The notes below the pieces were generated by a model. The model saw nothing but the letters and a program-made list of their open reading frames with translations. It was not told the DNA's origin and made no database searches. A program made the translations under genes and the position numbers. A DNA stretch of 64,000 nt, taken from the NCBI GenBank assembly GCA_951813605.1, contig OX638379.1:688471-752470 (forward strand), in the 5' to 3' direction. The DNA is from an uncultured Bryobacterales bacterium (GTDB lineage Bacteria; Acidobacteriota; Terriglobia; Bryobacterales; UBA6623). Positions 1-9,196 of the stretch are shown here, piece by piece; the first letter of the stretch is position 1, and every line of letters begins with the position of its first letter.

Positions 1-631
1 GATCGTGGGTCACCATGCAGATCGTCGAGCCGCCTTCGTGGACTTCGCCCAGCAGGTCCATGACAGCTTCGCCGTTCTTCGAATCGAGGTTCCCAGTCGG
101 CTCGTCAGCAAGCAGGACGGACGGATTGCCGCCGAGCGCGCGGGCCACGGCCACCCGTTGCTGCTGGCCTCCCGACAGCTGCGAGGGGTAGTGCTTCAGC
201 CGGTGCGCCATCCCAACTCGCTCCAACGCGGTCTCGGCGCGTTCCCGCCGCTCCTTCTTGGGCATGCCCCGGTAGGTCAGCGGCAGCTCTACGTTCTCGA
301 ATACCGTCAGGTCGCCGATCAGGTTGAACGCTTGGAAGATGAAACCGATCCGGCGGTTACGGATGCGGGCGCGCTGGCGTGCCTTGAGGTTCTCGACTGA
401 TTCGCCGTTTAGCAAGTATACTCCCTCAGTCGGCGTGTCAAGCAATCCTAGGATCGAAAGCAGGGTCGACTTGCCACATCCGGACGGGCCGGAAATCGAG
501 ACGTACTCGCCGTCGCGGATCTCAAGGTCCACCTCGGAGAGTGCGTGGGTCTCTACCTCGTCGGTGTAGAACACTTTTGACACGCCCTCGAGCCGGATCA
601 GAGGATCGCCTCCGTTCGTTGCTTCTGTCAA
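1..631 (-). CDS. ABC transporter ATP-binding protein, MacB/LolD type (C-terminus off the window)
   Basis: ATPase of a lipoprotein-release or macrolide-efflux type ABC system at the inner membrane. Reading leftward from a TTG at 631, preceded by AAGGAG at good spacing, the frame stays open to the window edge (about 210 residues). It shows a Walker A GPSGCGKST, a Q-loop in IGFIFQAFNLIGDLTVFENV, the signature LSGGQQQR and a Walker B LLADEPTGNLDS followed by MVTHDP; these are typical of the MacB/LolD family. The adaptor gene starting at 1939 ends about 55 bp upstream on the same strand, so the two probably form one operon whose permease would lie left of base 1. The TTG start is why simple ATG/GTG scans miss it. 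Confidence 0.88.
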   Translation of the reverse strand, partial: MTEATNGGDPLIRLEGVSKVFYTDEVETHALSEVDLEIRDGEYVSISGPSGCGKSTLLSILGLLDTPTEGVYLLNGESVENLKARQRARIRNRRIGFIFQAFNLIGDLTVFENVELPLTYRGMPKKERRERAETALERVGMAHRLKHYPSQLSGGQQQRVAVARALGGNPSVLLADEPTGNLDSKNGEAVMDLLGEVHEGGSTICMVTHD

Positions 632-685
632 TTGCTCTCCTTCTCGTCGTGCTTTCTCGGGATCAAGCGCTGCCCGGGGCCGGTC

Positions 686-1939
686 TCATTCTAGTTGGAT
701 CCGGTCGTATGCGTCCCAAGCGGACATGTCGGAGAGGATCACTGCATCGCCTTCCTGCAGGCCCGCGCGGATCTCGATGGTGCTTACCGAGACACTCCCT
801 ACTTGAACTTGGACGCGCGAAGCGTGCGTTTCGTCAGGCTCCATTCGGAACAGCCCGATCACGCTGCCTGCTCGGGCGTGAATTGGCCGTCCCACGAACA
901 GCACGTCTTCGAGGCGCTCCAGCTCGATCGTGCCGTCCACGCTGAGATCGGGCCGCGCCCCGCGCGGCATCTCCCCGATCAGTTCGATGTCTACCAGCAC
1001 CGTACCTTCGATCGCAGCGGGGTCGATGCGCGACACCCTGCCTGGAATCACGCCGTTGCGCGTGTCAACCTCGGCGCGCTGCCCAATCGCGACGTCGTTC
1101 ACCAAGGTCTCCGGAATCTTCAACTCGGCCTTGAGCCGCGTCGGGTCCGACACGCGCGCCAACACATCGCCGGGTGCGACGAGCTGTCCGACCTCGACCT
1201 CCATCAATTGCAGGACCCCCCGCATCCCGGAGCGCACTCTGAGCTTGTCGAGCTTCTCGCGGCGCAGAGCCACGAGCAAGTCCATCTGCTCGATACGCGC
1301 CCGCTGGGCCGCCAGCTGCGCCTCCGCGGAAGGCTTCCGCGCCTCTCCTCGGGCCCGCTCCAAGAGGAATCGCTTCTCCCACTGCTCCATCGCTACGTGC
1401 GATTTCTTGAGCGTGACCCGATCCACCAAGCCCTCCTCAGACAGCTCGAAATCGGCGTCGTACTGCGCCTTCGCTTGCAGGTACTGGCCTTCGACTTCGG
1501 CTGTCAGCGATTCTTGATTCAATCTTTGGTCTTCGAGCTGAGCCTCGAGATTCGCAAGGTCGGCCTGGGCTGCCTTGAGTTGCGCTTCCGCGTCGAGGTA
1601 CTCCTGCTCCACTTGGGGGCTGCTAAGTTCAACCAGGACCGTGCCGGGCAGCACCGCCTGGCCCGGCTGAACGTGCCTGCGCTCCACACGCCCCGCGTCG
1701 CTCGCGGCAATCACCACCACGGTTTCCGGCACGAGGGCTCCGATCCCGCGTACTTGCCGCAGCATCTCCCCTCTCTCCACGGTGTCGGAGAACACCACGG
1801 AGGAGTCGACGCCGGGTGCCGCCGGTTCAAGCCGCGAAAGAGCCCATGCTATTGCCGCAACTCCAACTAGCGCGCCCGCTCCCGCGACGACCTGGCGAAT
1901 TCGCTTCTTCCGCGCGTATCCGACTCGTGGCTTATCCAT
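686..1939 (-). CDS. Efflux RND/MacA-type periplasmic adaptor (HlyD family)
   Basis: Membrane-fusion protein linking an inner-membrane transporter to an outer-membrane channel. The 417-residue product has a short cytoplasmic N-terminus, one transmembrane anchor (about residues 15-35), a split lipoyl/barrel-sandwich domain (AGRVERRHVQPGQAV near residue 85; GVLQLMEVEVGQLVAPGDVL near 240), a long alpha-hairpin between them rich in Gln, Glu and Leu (about 115-235), and a C-terminal beta-barrel and membrane-proximal domain. The length is normal for the family. The downstream ATPase of MacB type makes this a MacA-like partner rather than an RND adaptor. The substrate cannot be told. Confidence 0.88.
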   Translation of the reverse strand: MDKPRVGYARKKRIRQVVAGAGALVGVAAIAWALSRLEPAAPGVDSSVVFSDTVERGEMLRQVRGIGALVPETVVVIAASDAGRVERRHVQPGQAVLPGTVLVELSSPQVEQEYLDAEAQLKAAQADLANLEAQLEDQRLNQESLTAEVEGQYLQAKAQYDADFELSEEGLVDRVTLKKSHVAMEQWEKRFLLERARGEARKPSAEAQLAAQRARIEQMDLLVALRREKLDKLRVRSGMRGVLQLMEVEVGQLVAPGDVLARVSDPTRLKAELKIPETLVNDVAIGQRAEVDTRNGVIPGRVSRIDPAAIEGTVLVDIELIGEMPRGARPDLSVDGTIELERLEDVLFVGRPIHARAGSVIGLFRMEPDETHASRVQVQVGSVSVSTIEIRAGLQEGDAVILSDMSAWDAYDRIQLE

Positions 1940-2291
1940 AGCTCTTAACTCTTGGACCTAGGCCGATCACTCCGGGTTGCTCGGGATACCCGCCTCTTAG
2001 AACGATCGTAACGCCCAAGTCTGTTCGCGCGGCCGCATGATTCCTGCGTCGCATGTCTCACCCACTGGTAAGCCTATCCCCATCATATGATTCCGGCGTT
2101 GCCTCGCATCTCCCTATGCGATGACTGCTGCACTCGCCCAACGCATCGAATCACGGTGGCATCAACCGCTTCTCTGCGTCGCGACTGTCGTCACCGTAGG
2201 AGTTCGCTCTGTCGTCTGCTGAGTCGGCGCCGACGTCGCGGACTCTATTCTCTTCCGCACCCGCCCGCATCCCGATCGGGGCCGCTTGGCA

Positions 2292-2459
2292 ATGACATGG
2301 AGTGCTATGCACGACGAACCGAACCGGATGATGTTGGTGTCGAGGCGCACGTTCGACCAGTGGAAGAGCACCAAACGCTCATTCGAGCGGTTGGCCAAGA
2401 TCCGGGAGTGGCAATTCGTCATGGCAGACTCCCGAGGGCCTTCACAGGATCTGGACTGA
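2292..2459 (+). CDS. Possible 55-residue protein in the 1940-2459 intergenic stretch
   Basis: The 520-bp space between the adaptor gene and the serine hydrolase has no recognised gene. It holds one short open frame from an ATG to a TGA whose product is basic and rich in Trp, Arg and Met (begins MTWSAMHDEPNRMM, then FDQWKSTKRSFERLAKIREW). The composition looks more protein-like than random translation, but no ribosome-binding site stands out and no family is recognised. It runs convergent to the hydrolase gene. It could be a relic or chance. The rest of the gap shows nothing recognisable. Confidence 0.22.
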   Translation: MTWSAMHDEPNRMMLVSRRTFDQWKSTKRSFERLAKIREWQFVMADSRGPSQDLD

Positions 2460-4316
2460 CTACCAAGGTGGAAAACCGATTGCACGGAATGCGAGCAGGT
2501 AAACCGCTGCCACCAAGCATGCCAACGAAACCGCCAGCGAGTGCCAACGCGCAAATCTGCCAACTTTTTGGGGGTCACTTCGCAGTGCACAAGTCAAGCC
2601 TTTGATGGCGAGAAGCACGAAGCCCCACGAAAGCCCCACGAAGCTGATTGCCGCTAGCGTCAGTAACGGTTGCCCAAGTTCATCGATCAGTTGAAGGCTA
2701 ATTCCCTTCACGGCTACGGTTACGGCCAAACTAATCAGCGCAAGCAACGGCCAGAGGCGCACGGCAACCGGTCGGCCCTTGAATCTTCCAGCGAGTCTCA
2801 ACGGAACCCAAGCCACAGCCCACAGCGGGCTACTGAACATCAGCAGTGCGAGAAGACTTGCCACGATGCGCTCAAGCCAAACAATTGCACCTGAAACCTG
2901 ACGTAGGTTTCCGAATTCTCCCTGGACATACTTCGTCCTATCGGGGCCTTCCACAAGCGCCAGAGTGGTCATCGGCCGCAGCTTGCGCTTGAAGACCCTA
3001 TTGCCGGCGGGATGGAACTCGATGTCGCGTCCGTCGCGACTAAATTCCAGAACGTCTTCCACCCGCCGAATGCTGCTGACACCGTCCAACCTCTCGACGA
3101 AGCGCGCATATTCCCTGCGGGGCGTGATCGGCCGATAGTAGCCCGTCCATTGGTCGATATCGCCGGGCATCTCCGCGATGCTCGGCTTGCGTCGCTGCTC
3201 GATATCGCGGATGAGAAAGTCGCGGACGAGGTTGCGAATACTGTTGACCACCGAGCCGTTCGACGTGGAGACCATCACGCAGTATCCAAGGCCTTGGTCG
3301 GGCAAGTACCCGTACTCCGAGTGATACCCCGGCATACCGCCGTTGTGACCGCGAAATACGAATCCACCCACCGCCCGCGAGTAGTTTCCTAGGCCATAAC
3401 CGAGGTCCAGCTGCAGTGCGGCCGCGAGCGTTGTCTCGGGACGCTCCATGCGATCGATCGATCGCGGTGAAACCAGCCGGCGGCCATCAAGCTCGCCACG
3501 ATTTAGCAGCATGCGGACGAAGCGCGCCAATTGCGCCGGGGTTGCGTTCAGCGCACCCGAGGGTCGCACGGCTATGTGCTGATAGGGAGCTTGTTCGCCA
3601 CTTTCGCCGTAGCCTGAGGCCAGCCTCGACTCGACGTGGTCGGTCAACAGCAGCCCGGCTCCGGTCATGTTTAGAGGTTTGACGATCTCTTCAACGACGA
3701 AGTCCTCAAACGAGCGTCCGTCGGATTTCTGCACAATGTATGCGGCGACCGCTGGTCCGGCATTTGAATACGACGGGTGCAGGCCGGGAGGCCAACGGCA
3801 ATAGAGCAACTCTTTGATGAAATCTAGCCCCTGGCGCAAGGAGAGCGGTGTCGGGTCGTTACTTGCATAGTGTTTGGGATGAGCGTCATCGAGACCGGCA
3901 GTGTGCTCCAGCAAATGCACGAGGCGTACAGGGGCACTGTCTTTCCAACGGTTCCGGATCTCGATCTCTGGTGCCAAGTCGGCGACAGGGTCGGTAAGCC
4001 GAAGCACACCTCTTTCTTCGAGGATCAAGGTGGCAAGCCCCACGAAACTCTTGCTAATGGAGCCGACTCGCCAGTAGGTGTCTTTGTCTGCCCGGCGCCC
4101 GTTTTCGGGATTGGCAATGCCGATCCCGTCCGCCCAAATCGTCCTCTCGCTCGATACGAGAGCGACCCCTGCGGATCCATGGCCGCCCCTATCCAACTCT
4201 TCCTTGATTGCATTCCGAAGCTCCTCGATTGACGAAGGCTTTTCCATGCCATGCAACGCCGCCTGGACAAATGCGGTCAGCAGCAAGCAAATCTGCGCCA
4301 GCTTTGTGAGCACCAT
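2460..4316 (-). CDS. Serine beta-lactamase-fold hydrolase with C-terminal membrane segments
   Basis: Exported or membrane-tethered serine hydrolase of the class C beta-lactamase/PBP4*/esterase superfamily (Beta-lactamase, PF00144). The catalytic SxxK is in GSISKSF (Ser86/Lys89 counting from the chosen start), the Tyr motif is SYSNAGP, and the third motif is FRGHNGGMPGY. About 400 residues of catalytic domain are followed by a linker and three or four hydrophobic segments (IVASLLALLMFSSPLWAVAW onward). I chose the ATG at 4316 because it opens directly into a signal peptide, MVLTKLAQICLLLTAFVQAA; a GTG at 4436, six bases after the permease stop, is the alternative and would add 40 Arg-rich residues. 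It is the last gene of the GntR/ABC operon. The substrate is unknown. Confidence 0.85.
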   Translation of the reverse strand: MVLTKLAQICLLLTAFVQAALHGMEKPSSIEELRNAIKEELDRGGHGSAGVALVSSERTIWADGIGIANPENGRRADKDTYWRVGSISKSFVGLATLILEERGVLRLTDPVADLAPEIEIRNRWKDSAPVRLVHLLEHTAGLDDAHPKHYASNDPTPLSLRQGLDFIKELLYCRWPPGLHPSYSNAGPAVAAYIVQKSDGRSFEDFVVEEIVKPLNMTGAGLLLTDHVESRLASGYGESGEQAPYQHIAVRPSGALNATPAQLARFVRMLLNRGELDGRRLVSPRSIDRMERPETTLAAALQLDLGYGLGNYSRAVGGFVFRGHNGGMPGYHSEYGYLPDQGLGYCVMVSTSNGSVVNSIRNLVRDFLIRDIEQRRKPSIAEMPGDIDQWTGYYRPITPRREYARFVERLDGVSSIRRVEDVLEFSRDGRDIEFHPAGNRVFKRKLRPMTTLALVEGPDRTKYVQGEFGNLRQVSGAIVWLERIVASLLALLMFSSPLWAVAWVPLRLAGRFKGRPVAVRLWPLLALISLAVTVAVKGISLQLIDELGQPLLTLAAISFVGLSWGFVLLAIKGLTCALRSDPQKVGRFARWHSLAVSLACLVAAVYLLAFRAIGFPPW

Positions 4317-4442
4317 CCACTGGATTCTGCGGCGGGACCGCAGGTGATCGCCTGCGGACCTCGGTCCGAGCCTAGGTCGACCTGCCCGCTTGCGGTAATG
4401 AGCGGAATCTGCCGTCATGTCCTCAGACAATTCCACGTTCGG

Positions 4443-5207
4443 TTAAATGGCTCCTTGGAACCAGTGCCTAGACATCAGCAGTAGGAAAAGAGGGATTCCG
4501 GTAAAGGCCATGATCGTGCTTCGGGCGGTCCGACGCGTCAGGTACTGATTGCAAATCGCCACTCCGCACACTGCAAGAACGAGCAGCCAGGGCAATTCGT
4601 CCGTAAAGAGGCGGCCGAGTTCTTGGCCGTCGACTGCAGGGATGGCGAGCCAACTCAGGAAAAGCAATCCGCTGCACGTGACTCCCGCCATAATTCCGCC
4701 TAGGAACGCCATCCTCGCAAGGCTCGGTGTCAAAACCGCCAGTGTCATTAAGACGGCCGCAGAGACTACTTCAGCAAGCAAATCGTGACGGGATGTCGAA
4801 TTTGCTCCGACAAATTGGCTGAACACCAGCAAGCGGACCAACATCGCTGGGAGGACCAACGTTAGAGCCAAAAAGAGCGCCTTGCTCGCGAGCAGCTTGC
4901 TCCCCGACACTGGCCGACTCAACCAGAACGCGGTGCTGCCCACGACGGAGTCGTCGTGTATCAATTTCGAGACAACTGTCGCCCGCAGCGAGAGTTCGAG
5001 AACCGCAGCTAGGACTGCAAGAAAGAAAACCGCCATGACTACCTCCTTGTCTTGGACCGGAACCTTGCTAAGTTCCGCATCCTCACCCAACAAGAGATCA
5101 GACTTGGCCTGTAGAGCAGCAGCCAGCGTCAGTAGCAGGTACCACACGCAAAGAATCAGCCGCACGTGGTGAAAGTCCTTCCGGAGAATGTGAAAGATCA
5201 GATTCAT
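4443..5207 (-). CDS. ABC-2 type transporter permease
   Basis: Membrane subunit of an ABC exporter, paired with the ATPase that ends eight bases upstream. The 254-residue product starts MNLIFHILRKDFHHVRL, has an N-terminal transmembrane helix, a periplasmic loop, and about five further helices (for example VMAVFFLAVLAAVLELSL and LLVLAVCGVAICNQYL). A strong AGGAGG lies seven bases before the ATG at 5207, which decides this start over an upstream in-frame one at 5396 that would overlap the ATPase gene. The sequence resembles Acidobacteria/Planctomycetes ABC-2 permeases only in general topology; the substrate is not deducible. Confidence 0.82.
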   Translation of the reverse strand: MNLIFHILRKDFHHVRLILCVWYLLLTLAAALQAKSDLLLGEDAELSKVPVQDKEVVMAVFFLAVLAAVLELSLRATVVSKLIHDDSVVGSTAFWLSRPVSGSKLLASKALFLALTLVLPAMLVRLLVFSQFVGANSTSRHDLLAEVVSAAVLMTLAVLTPSLARMAFLGGIMAGVTCSGLLFLSWLAIPAVDGQELGRLFTDELPWLLVLAVCGVAICNQYLTRRTARSTIMAFTGIPLFLLLMSRHWFQGAI

Positions 5208-5215
5208 GGTTCCTC

Positions 5216-6121
5216 CTACACCTCGGCCCGATAATTCCGAGCGAGCGCCACAAAGATCTCCTTGAGGGACATTCGATTCACTGTCAAGTCCATGAGCCCT
5301 GGCACGATCCTCCGAACGCGGCCTACTCCCGTCTCGTCGCGGTAAGCACTCTCGACGAACCGGACACGCTGTCCTACCGAGGCCGGCAAAAGCCACGATT
5401 CGGGCAACGCCGCTGGAAGCTGCCCACCCGGCTCCAAAGTGAACTCACAGTGGCGAAATCGACTCTCGAGCGAGGCGGCGGACTCCGAAAGACGGAGCGC
5501 TCCCCGATCGATCACGCCCACCCAATCCACCAGCCGTTCTACTTCGTCAATGTCATGCGATGCCACCAGAACGGTCCATTCGGTCCGACCGCTAAGTTCT
5601 AGGAGCCCGCGAATGAACTCATCACGCACGAGCAAGTCCAAACCGTTGAAAGGTTCGTCCAAGACAACCAGTTCCGGCCGATAGGCCAACGCAACCAGCA
5701 GAGCCGCCTTGCTTCTCATACCGCGAGAAAAGCCGTGGATCTTCTGTGCGAGGGGAAGATCGAATTGGCGAATCAGCTGAGCGCACAAGTCCGTGTCCCA
5801 TGAGGGATACATGGGTCGGCAGTAGTCGACCAGCTCCTGAACGCTCATCCATCCAGGCAAGTCCTGGTTCTCAGACACGTAGCCGATTCGGGACATCTCG
5901 TCGGGACCGAGCCGAAGGGAATCGACATCCAGAACACTGGCTCGACCGTTTGAGGGCCGGATCATGTTCATAAGCATCTTGATCACTGTGGTCTTGCCCG
6001 CACCATTCGGCCCCAGCAAGGCGAATATGCTCCCCCTTGGAACCTGCATGGTGAAATCGTTGACGGCTAAGTTTTGGCCGAATCGCCGTGAAAGTTCTCG
6101 GGTTTCGATGATTGCGCTCAT
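5216..6121 (-). CDS. ABC transporter ATP-binding protein (ABC-2 type, YtrB-like)
   Basis: Cytoplasmic ATPase driving the adjacent permease. The 301-residue sequence has Walker A GPNGAGKTT, a Q-loop, the signature region GFSRGMRSKAALLVALAY (a GFSRGM variant of LSGGQ usual in this subfamily), Walker B ELVVLDEPFNGLD and the switch His in VASHDIDEVE. The C-terminal 80 residues form an accessory domain. Its ATG overlaps the stop of the GntR regulator as ATGA, so translation of regulator and ATPase is coupled. The gene order regulator-ATPase-permease is that of the ytr/bcr-type antibiotic-responsive or cell-wall stress ABC operons; that role is inference here. Confidence 0.92.
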   Translation of the reverse strand: MSAIIETRELSRRFGQNLAVNDFTMQVPRGSIFALLGPNGAGKTTVIKMLMNMIRPSNGRASVLDVDSLRLGPDEMSRIGYVSENQDLPGWMSVQELVDYCRPMYPSWDTDLCAQLIRQFDLPLAQKIHGFSRGMRSKAALLVALAYRPELVVLDEPFNGLDLLVRDEFIRGLLELSGRTEWTVLVASHDIDEVERLVDWVGVIDRGALRLSESAASLESRFRHCEFTLEPGGQLPAALPESWLLPASVGQRVRFVESAYRDETGVGRVRRIVPGLMDLTVNRMSLKEIFVALARNYRAEV

Positions 6122-6552
6122 TTTTCAGTGCTCCCCATAATCGCCTCGAGCTCTCGGTGCCGTTTTGGTTGGACCTCGGATAAACATGTCCATTGGTGTT
6201 GAACGGCATCCACGAGCTGCTCGAGCGTCAGAGACAGCCTTCTCGCCTCCACGACCAACTGCTCAACTTCCCGGGCCAAGAGCACCGAGCGCTCTTTCGG
6301 CGAGGGATCGGGGAGGTTAGCGACGAGAGTACCGACCCCTGGCTGGACCTCCAGGAGTCCTTGATCTACCAGCCGCGTCACAACCTTTTGCGCGGTGTTG
6401 GGATTGATCCGCAGCTCCTGGCTAAGCATCCGAACCGAAGGAAACCTGTCTCCGGGTGACAGTTGGCTCGAAACGATCGCTTTCTGCACCGCATAGACCA
6501 ACTGCTTGTAGATAGAGGTGCCCGTTCGTAATTCCACCGTGAAGGGCAACAT
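6118..6552 (-). CDS. GntR family transcriptional regulator, YtrA subfamily
   Basis: Repressor expected to control its own operon. The 144-residue protein has the GntR winged helix-turn-helix in its first 75 residues (IYKQLVYAVQKAIVSSQL, GDRFPSVRMLSQELRINPNTA, GLLEVQPGVGTLVA) and only a short helical C-terminal dimerisation region, as in the YtrA subfamily, instead of a large ligand-binding domain. The ATG at 6552 lies directly beyond a 21-bp palindrome and a good -35 box, with no room for a Shine-Dalgarno sequence. It is followed by the overlapping ATPase gene. The inducer is unknown. Confidence 0.9.
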   Translation of the reverse strand: MLPFTVELRTGTSIYKQLVYAVQKAIVSSQLSPGDRFPSVRMLSQELRINPNTAQKVVTRLVDQGLLEVQPGVGTLVANLPDPSPKERSVLLAREVEQLVVEARRLSLTLEQLVDAVQHQWTCLSEVQPKRHRELEAIMGSTEK

Positions 6553-6587
6553 AACTGTACTATGTTACATAGTACACATAGTGTCAA
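6552..6587 (-). promoter_or_regulatory. Promoter with overlapping 21-bp palindromic operator of the GntR/ABC operon
   Basis: Read leftward, there is a perfect -35 TTGACA (6582-6587), a 17-base spacer and a -10 CATAGT (6559-6564). A perfect inverted repeat with 9-base arms, TGTACTATG-TTA-CATAGTACA, covers 6556-6576 and so buries the -10 and most of the spacer. The A of the regulator's ATG is the seventh base after the -10, so the transcript is probably leaderless. YtrA-type regulators bind such dyads, so autorepression is the simple reading. Confidence 0.75.
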
Positions 6588-6740
6588 GCCTTCATCAGAA
6601 AACCAGAAAACCGTGCGCTAAGAATATGTGGACCGCGTCGCGCTTGGCGTTAGGTCTGCGCCAATCCGTGCGAAAAAAGCGCGCAAGGACATGCGTCATG
6701 GCCAAACTCGCTCTCTGGAATCGAATCCAGGCGCGATAGC

Positions 6741-7910
6741 CTGCTCGATCGGAGCGCGCAGGACACCCTGATCTCGCTTGAAACAGCCCTCGCGTTCGCA
6801 CTCGTCACCGCCACGGTGCTGGTGATCCAGACGGTGGTTCGGATGGAGTCCATCGATCTCGGGTTCAATTCCCATGGCATCCTAACGGCCAGATTGCCAT
6901 TCTCCGTTGCGAATTACCCGACTGCCGAGAGCCTAAACTCTCACTACCGGACTCTACTGAATCGAACCGCCGGCATCCCTGGTGTGAATTCGGTGGGAGC
7001 TAGCACATCACTGCCCCTTAGTGACATTCGAGAGTCGCGACCCGTGGCTATTGGAGCAGGCGAGACAGGATCCGCCCTAGTCGCACACGTAAGCCCGGAA
7101 TATCTTGCCACTTTGGGAATCCCGCTGCTGCAAGGCCGCGCATTCCGCGACTCCGACGATAACCGAAACTCGCCCGTGGCAATCGTCGACGCCGGATTCG
7201 CGCATTCGAGATTCGGCGACATAGATCCGATAGGAGCGTCGGTCACGATAGGCGAGCTACCGGGCCAGCGGTCGTCAATTGTTGGAGTGGTAGCAGATGT
7301 TCGACAATTCGGGCCCCGGCGTGCCTTCGAGCCGACGGTTTACCTGCCCTTGCTCCAAAGTCCGCGGTGGAGCACGTTCGTTGCGATAAGGACTGGATCT
7401 TCGTCGCCGCCTGGATTATCGAATGCTCTCAGGAAAGCGGTGGCCGCAGTGGACAAGAATCAGCTGGTCACGAGCATTCGATCCATGACACAACGACTGG
7501 ACGCCAGAACTCGTCGCCCAAGATTTAGTCTCTGGTTGTTTGGCGCGTTTGGCAGCCTGGCGCTCGCTATGGGTATGGTCGGCGTGTACTCTGTCACGAG
7601 CTTCGCCACCCGTCGCCGCACGAAAGCCATAGGAATTCAACTGGCGCTCGGGGCACCCCAGTCAAGCGTTTACCTCCCGGTCTTCGCTCGTGGGATTCGG
7701 CCCGTTGGTATCGGGCTGTACGGAGGCATTCTCGTCGCTATTGGGTTCGGCCATCTCTTGGAGAGTCAATTGCTTGGCATTCGACCGATCGATCCGGTTG
7801 CTGCCGCTGGAGGGGTGCTCGCGTTGCTGCTCGTCAGTGTGCTAGGCAGTTACGTTCCGGCGCGACGGGCCTCGCGCATCGACCCCCGTGCCGCGATCTG
7901 GTTGGCATGA
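6741..7910 (+). pseudogene. 5'-truncated ADOP-type ABC permease (MacB/FtsX family)
   Basis: C-terminal half of an approximately 800-residue acidobacterial-type MacB/FtsX permease. The open frame can be followed from about 6741 (RSAQDTLISLETALAFALV resembles the third transmembrane region of full-length relatives), through the second periplasmic domain (IDLGFNSHGILTARLPF; GVNSVGASTSLPL) to the final FtsX domain and the usual end VPARRASRIDPRAAIWLA. The N-terminal FtsX/MacB domains that intact relatives carry (compare the gene at 29917) are missing: nothing related lies upstream, where the GntR promoter sits. A GTG at 6816 could start a fragment, but function is unlikely. Its last 497 bases recur at 10926-11422. 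Confidence 0.75.
7414..7910 (+). repeat. 497-bp direct repeat, copy 1 (copy 2 at 10926-11422)
   Basis: Starting at GATTATCGAATGCTCT, the 3' end of the truncated permease aligns without a gap to bases 10926-11422, each ending at its stop codon. By eye I count about 48 mismatches in 497 positions, close to 90% identity. The copies lie 3.5 kb apart in the same direction and bracket the sigma/anti-sigma operon. Confidence 0.88.
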
Positions 7911-8439
7911 ACATCTGAACCTGCCCCATTGGCCGTGCCATACGTATGGCGTGCGCCAATCCCATTGCGACTGTGGGCAGATCGTGCAACTGCTGCACTC
8001 GCTTCTCCAAGATCTCATTCAAACAGTGGAAATGTTGACCTAGAGCCGGAGACGTCTGAGACTGTCCTACACGAGGCGGAACTATCGCTTGGACTGGCTA
8101 CCGTACGCGCCGGGCGAGCTAGAGTTGGAGCCCATCGATGGTCATGCGCCGTCCGCCAGAGAAATACCGGGTAGAGAATCAACAGGGTTAAGGGGCAGTG
8201 CGCCTTCCGGCATTGCACGCCATCAGTGGTAGCGGAACGGGGGATCCGCAGTTCCGATCGACAACAGCAGAAGCGCAAGACCGCTCTGAGTTGCCGTGTT
8301 GAAGGTATTGCCCCTGCGGTTTCCAAGGCCCTCGGACGAGTTTTTGCGACGCCGTCCGGGTCAATAGAATGCAAGAGCCTACCCTTCGCCCGGGGCGCCG
8401 CGGGCCATCCATGGACGGCGGCTTGGAACCACCTCGAAG
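7911..8439. other. Intergenic stretch between the truncated permease and the secretin-N protein
   Basis: About 530 bases between convergent genes. Open frames here are short, lack ribosome-binding sites and have no recognisable product on either strand. I see no clear hairpin followed by a T-run. Confidence 0.5.
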
Positions 8440-9186
8440 TCAGTCAAGCCGTGCCGTCAGCACCAAAAAGACTCCGTCCGCAATGCCCCGAATCCCAGCC
8501 TTGCCAACAACCACGGTCTTTCCTTCCCTCGTGTTTAGGTTGGTCGATATCTGCGTCTCTTCGATGCTTCCTTCGCGAATAACCTGCAATCTTAGTTCAA
8601 TGTGGCTCAGTCTGATCGAGTCCGGTTGGAGGCGATCGCCCTCAATGCCGATCTGAAATAGATACCGGACTGCCTTCTCAGAACCGAAATAGCCCTCTAC
8701 GAGAGCGACCGGTCCGGGTGCCGTGCGGATCGTGAATGCCTCCAGAAGGCGGTACGAGACGAACGGAAACGTCTTCTGGATTGCATCGACGGCGCCCTCT
8801 ATGTGGGCCGGCATCGCTTGCGACTGCTGTTCGTCCCGGTAGGCACCGACAAGGTGCAGGTCAATGACTACATTTGTTGGCACCGGCTCTGCGACCGGCT
8901 GATCCAGTTCCCCGAGCAACTTGAGCGTGGCTGCGACTTGGTCGGGATTCCCGGAAAGGACAACCGCGCGAAGTGCCGAGTCCGATGTAATCGTGGGGCC
9001 ACTATGTCGCAGGACATGTGCCATTTCCTGGGCATTCGCGTGCCTAGCCCAGTAGATTTGAGTGACGGAAGCGGAGGGTTGAACATCCCCTTGGCGGCTC
9101 ACGCTCTCGTCTTGGGCGGGTAGTGTGGCTATTCCGGGTAGAATCGCCAGCGGCAGGAAGCATCTGAGAATCGAATCACGAGACAT
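8440..9186 (-). CDS. Exported protein with a secretin N-type domain
   Basis: Product of about 248 residues with a signal peptide (MSRDSILRCFLPLAILPG). Residues of roughly 45-95 read like a secretin short domain: a repeat of the form 'I.SD..LRAVVLSG.P.QVAATLKLLGELD' that in type II/III secretins and PilQ forms the periplasmic ring. The C-terminal half is beta-rich (LRLQVIREGSIEETQIST, EGKTVVVGKAG), resembling the start of a secretin-like barrel domain, but it is too short to make an outer-membrane pore. The ATG at 9186 has AAGGAG five bases upstream. It is the third gene of an operon with the ECF sigma and anti-sigma genes, so it is probably part of that regulon's output or envelope sensing. 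Confidence 0.7.
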   Translation of the reverse strand: MSRDSILRCFLPLAILPGIATLPAQDESVSRQGDVQPSASVTQIYWARHANAQEMAHVLRHSGPTITSDSALRAVVLSGNPDQVAATLKLLGELDQPVAEPVPTNVVIDLHLVGAYRDEQQSQAMPAHIEGAVDAIQKTFPFVSYRLLEAFTIRTAPGPVALVEGYFGSEKAVRYLFQIGIEGDRLQPDSIRLSHIELRLQVIREGSIEETQISTNLNTREGKTVVVGKAGIRGIADGVFLVLTARLD

Positions 9187-9196
9187 GGGAACTCCT

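Noticed and set aside
695..1870. 391-residue plus-strand frame opposite the adaptor gene
   Set aside because: His/Arg/Leu-rich antisense shadow; the minus strand encodes a clear HlyD-family protein.
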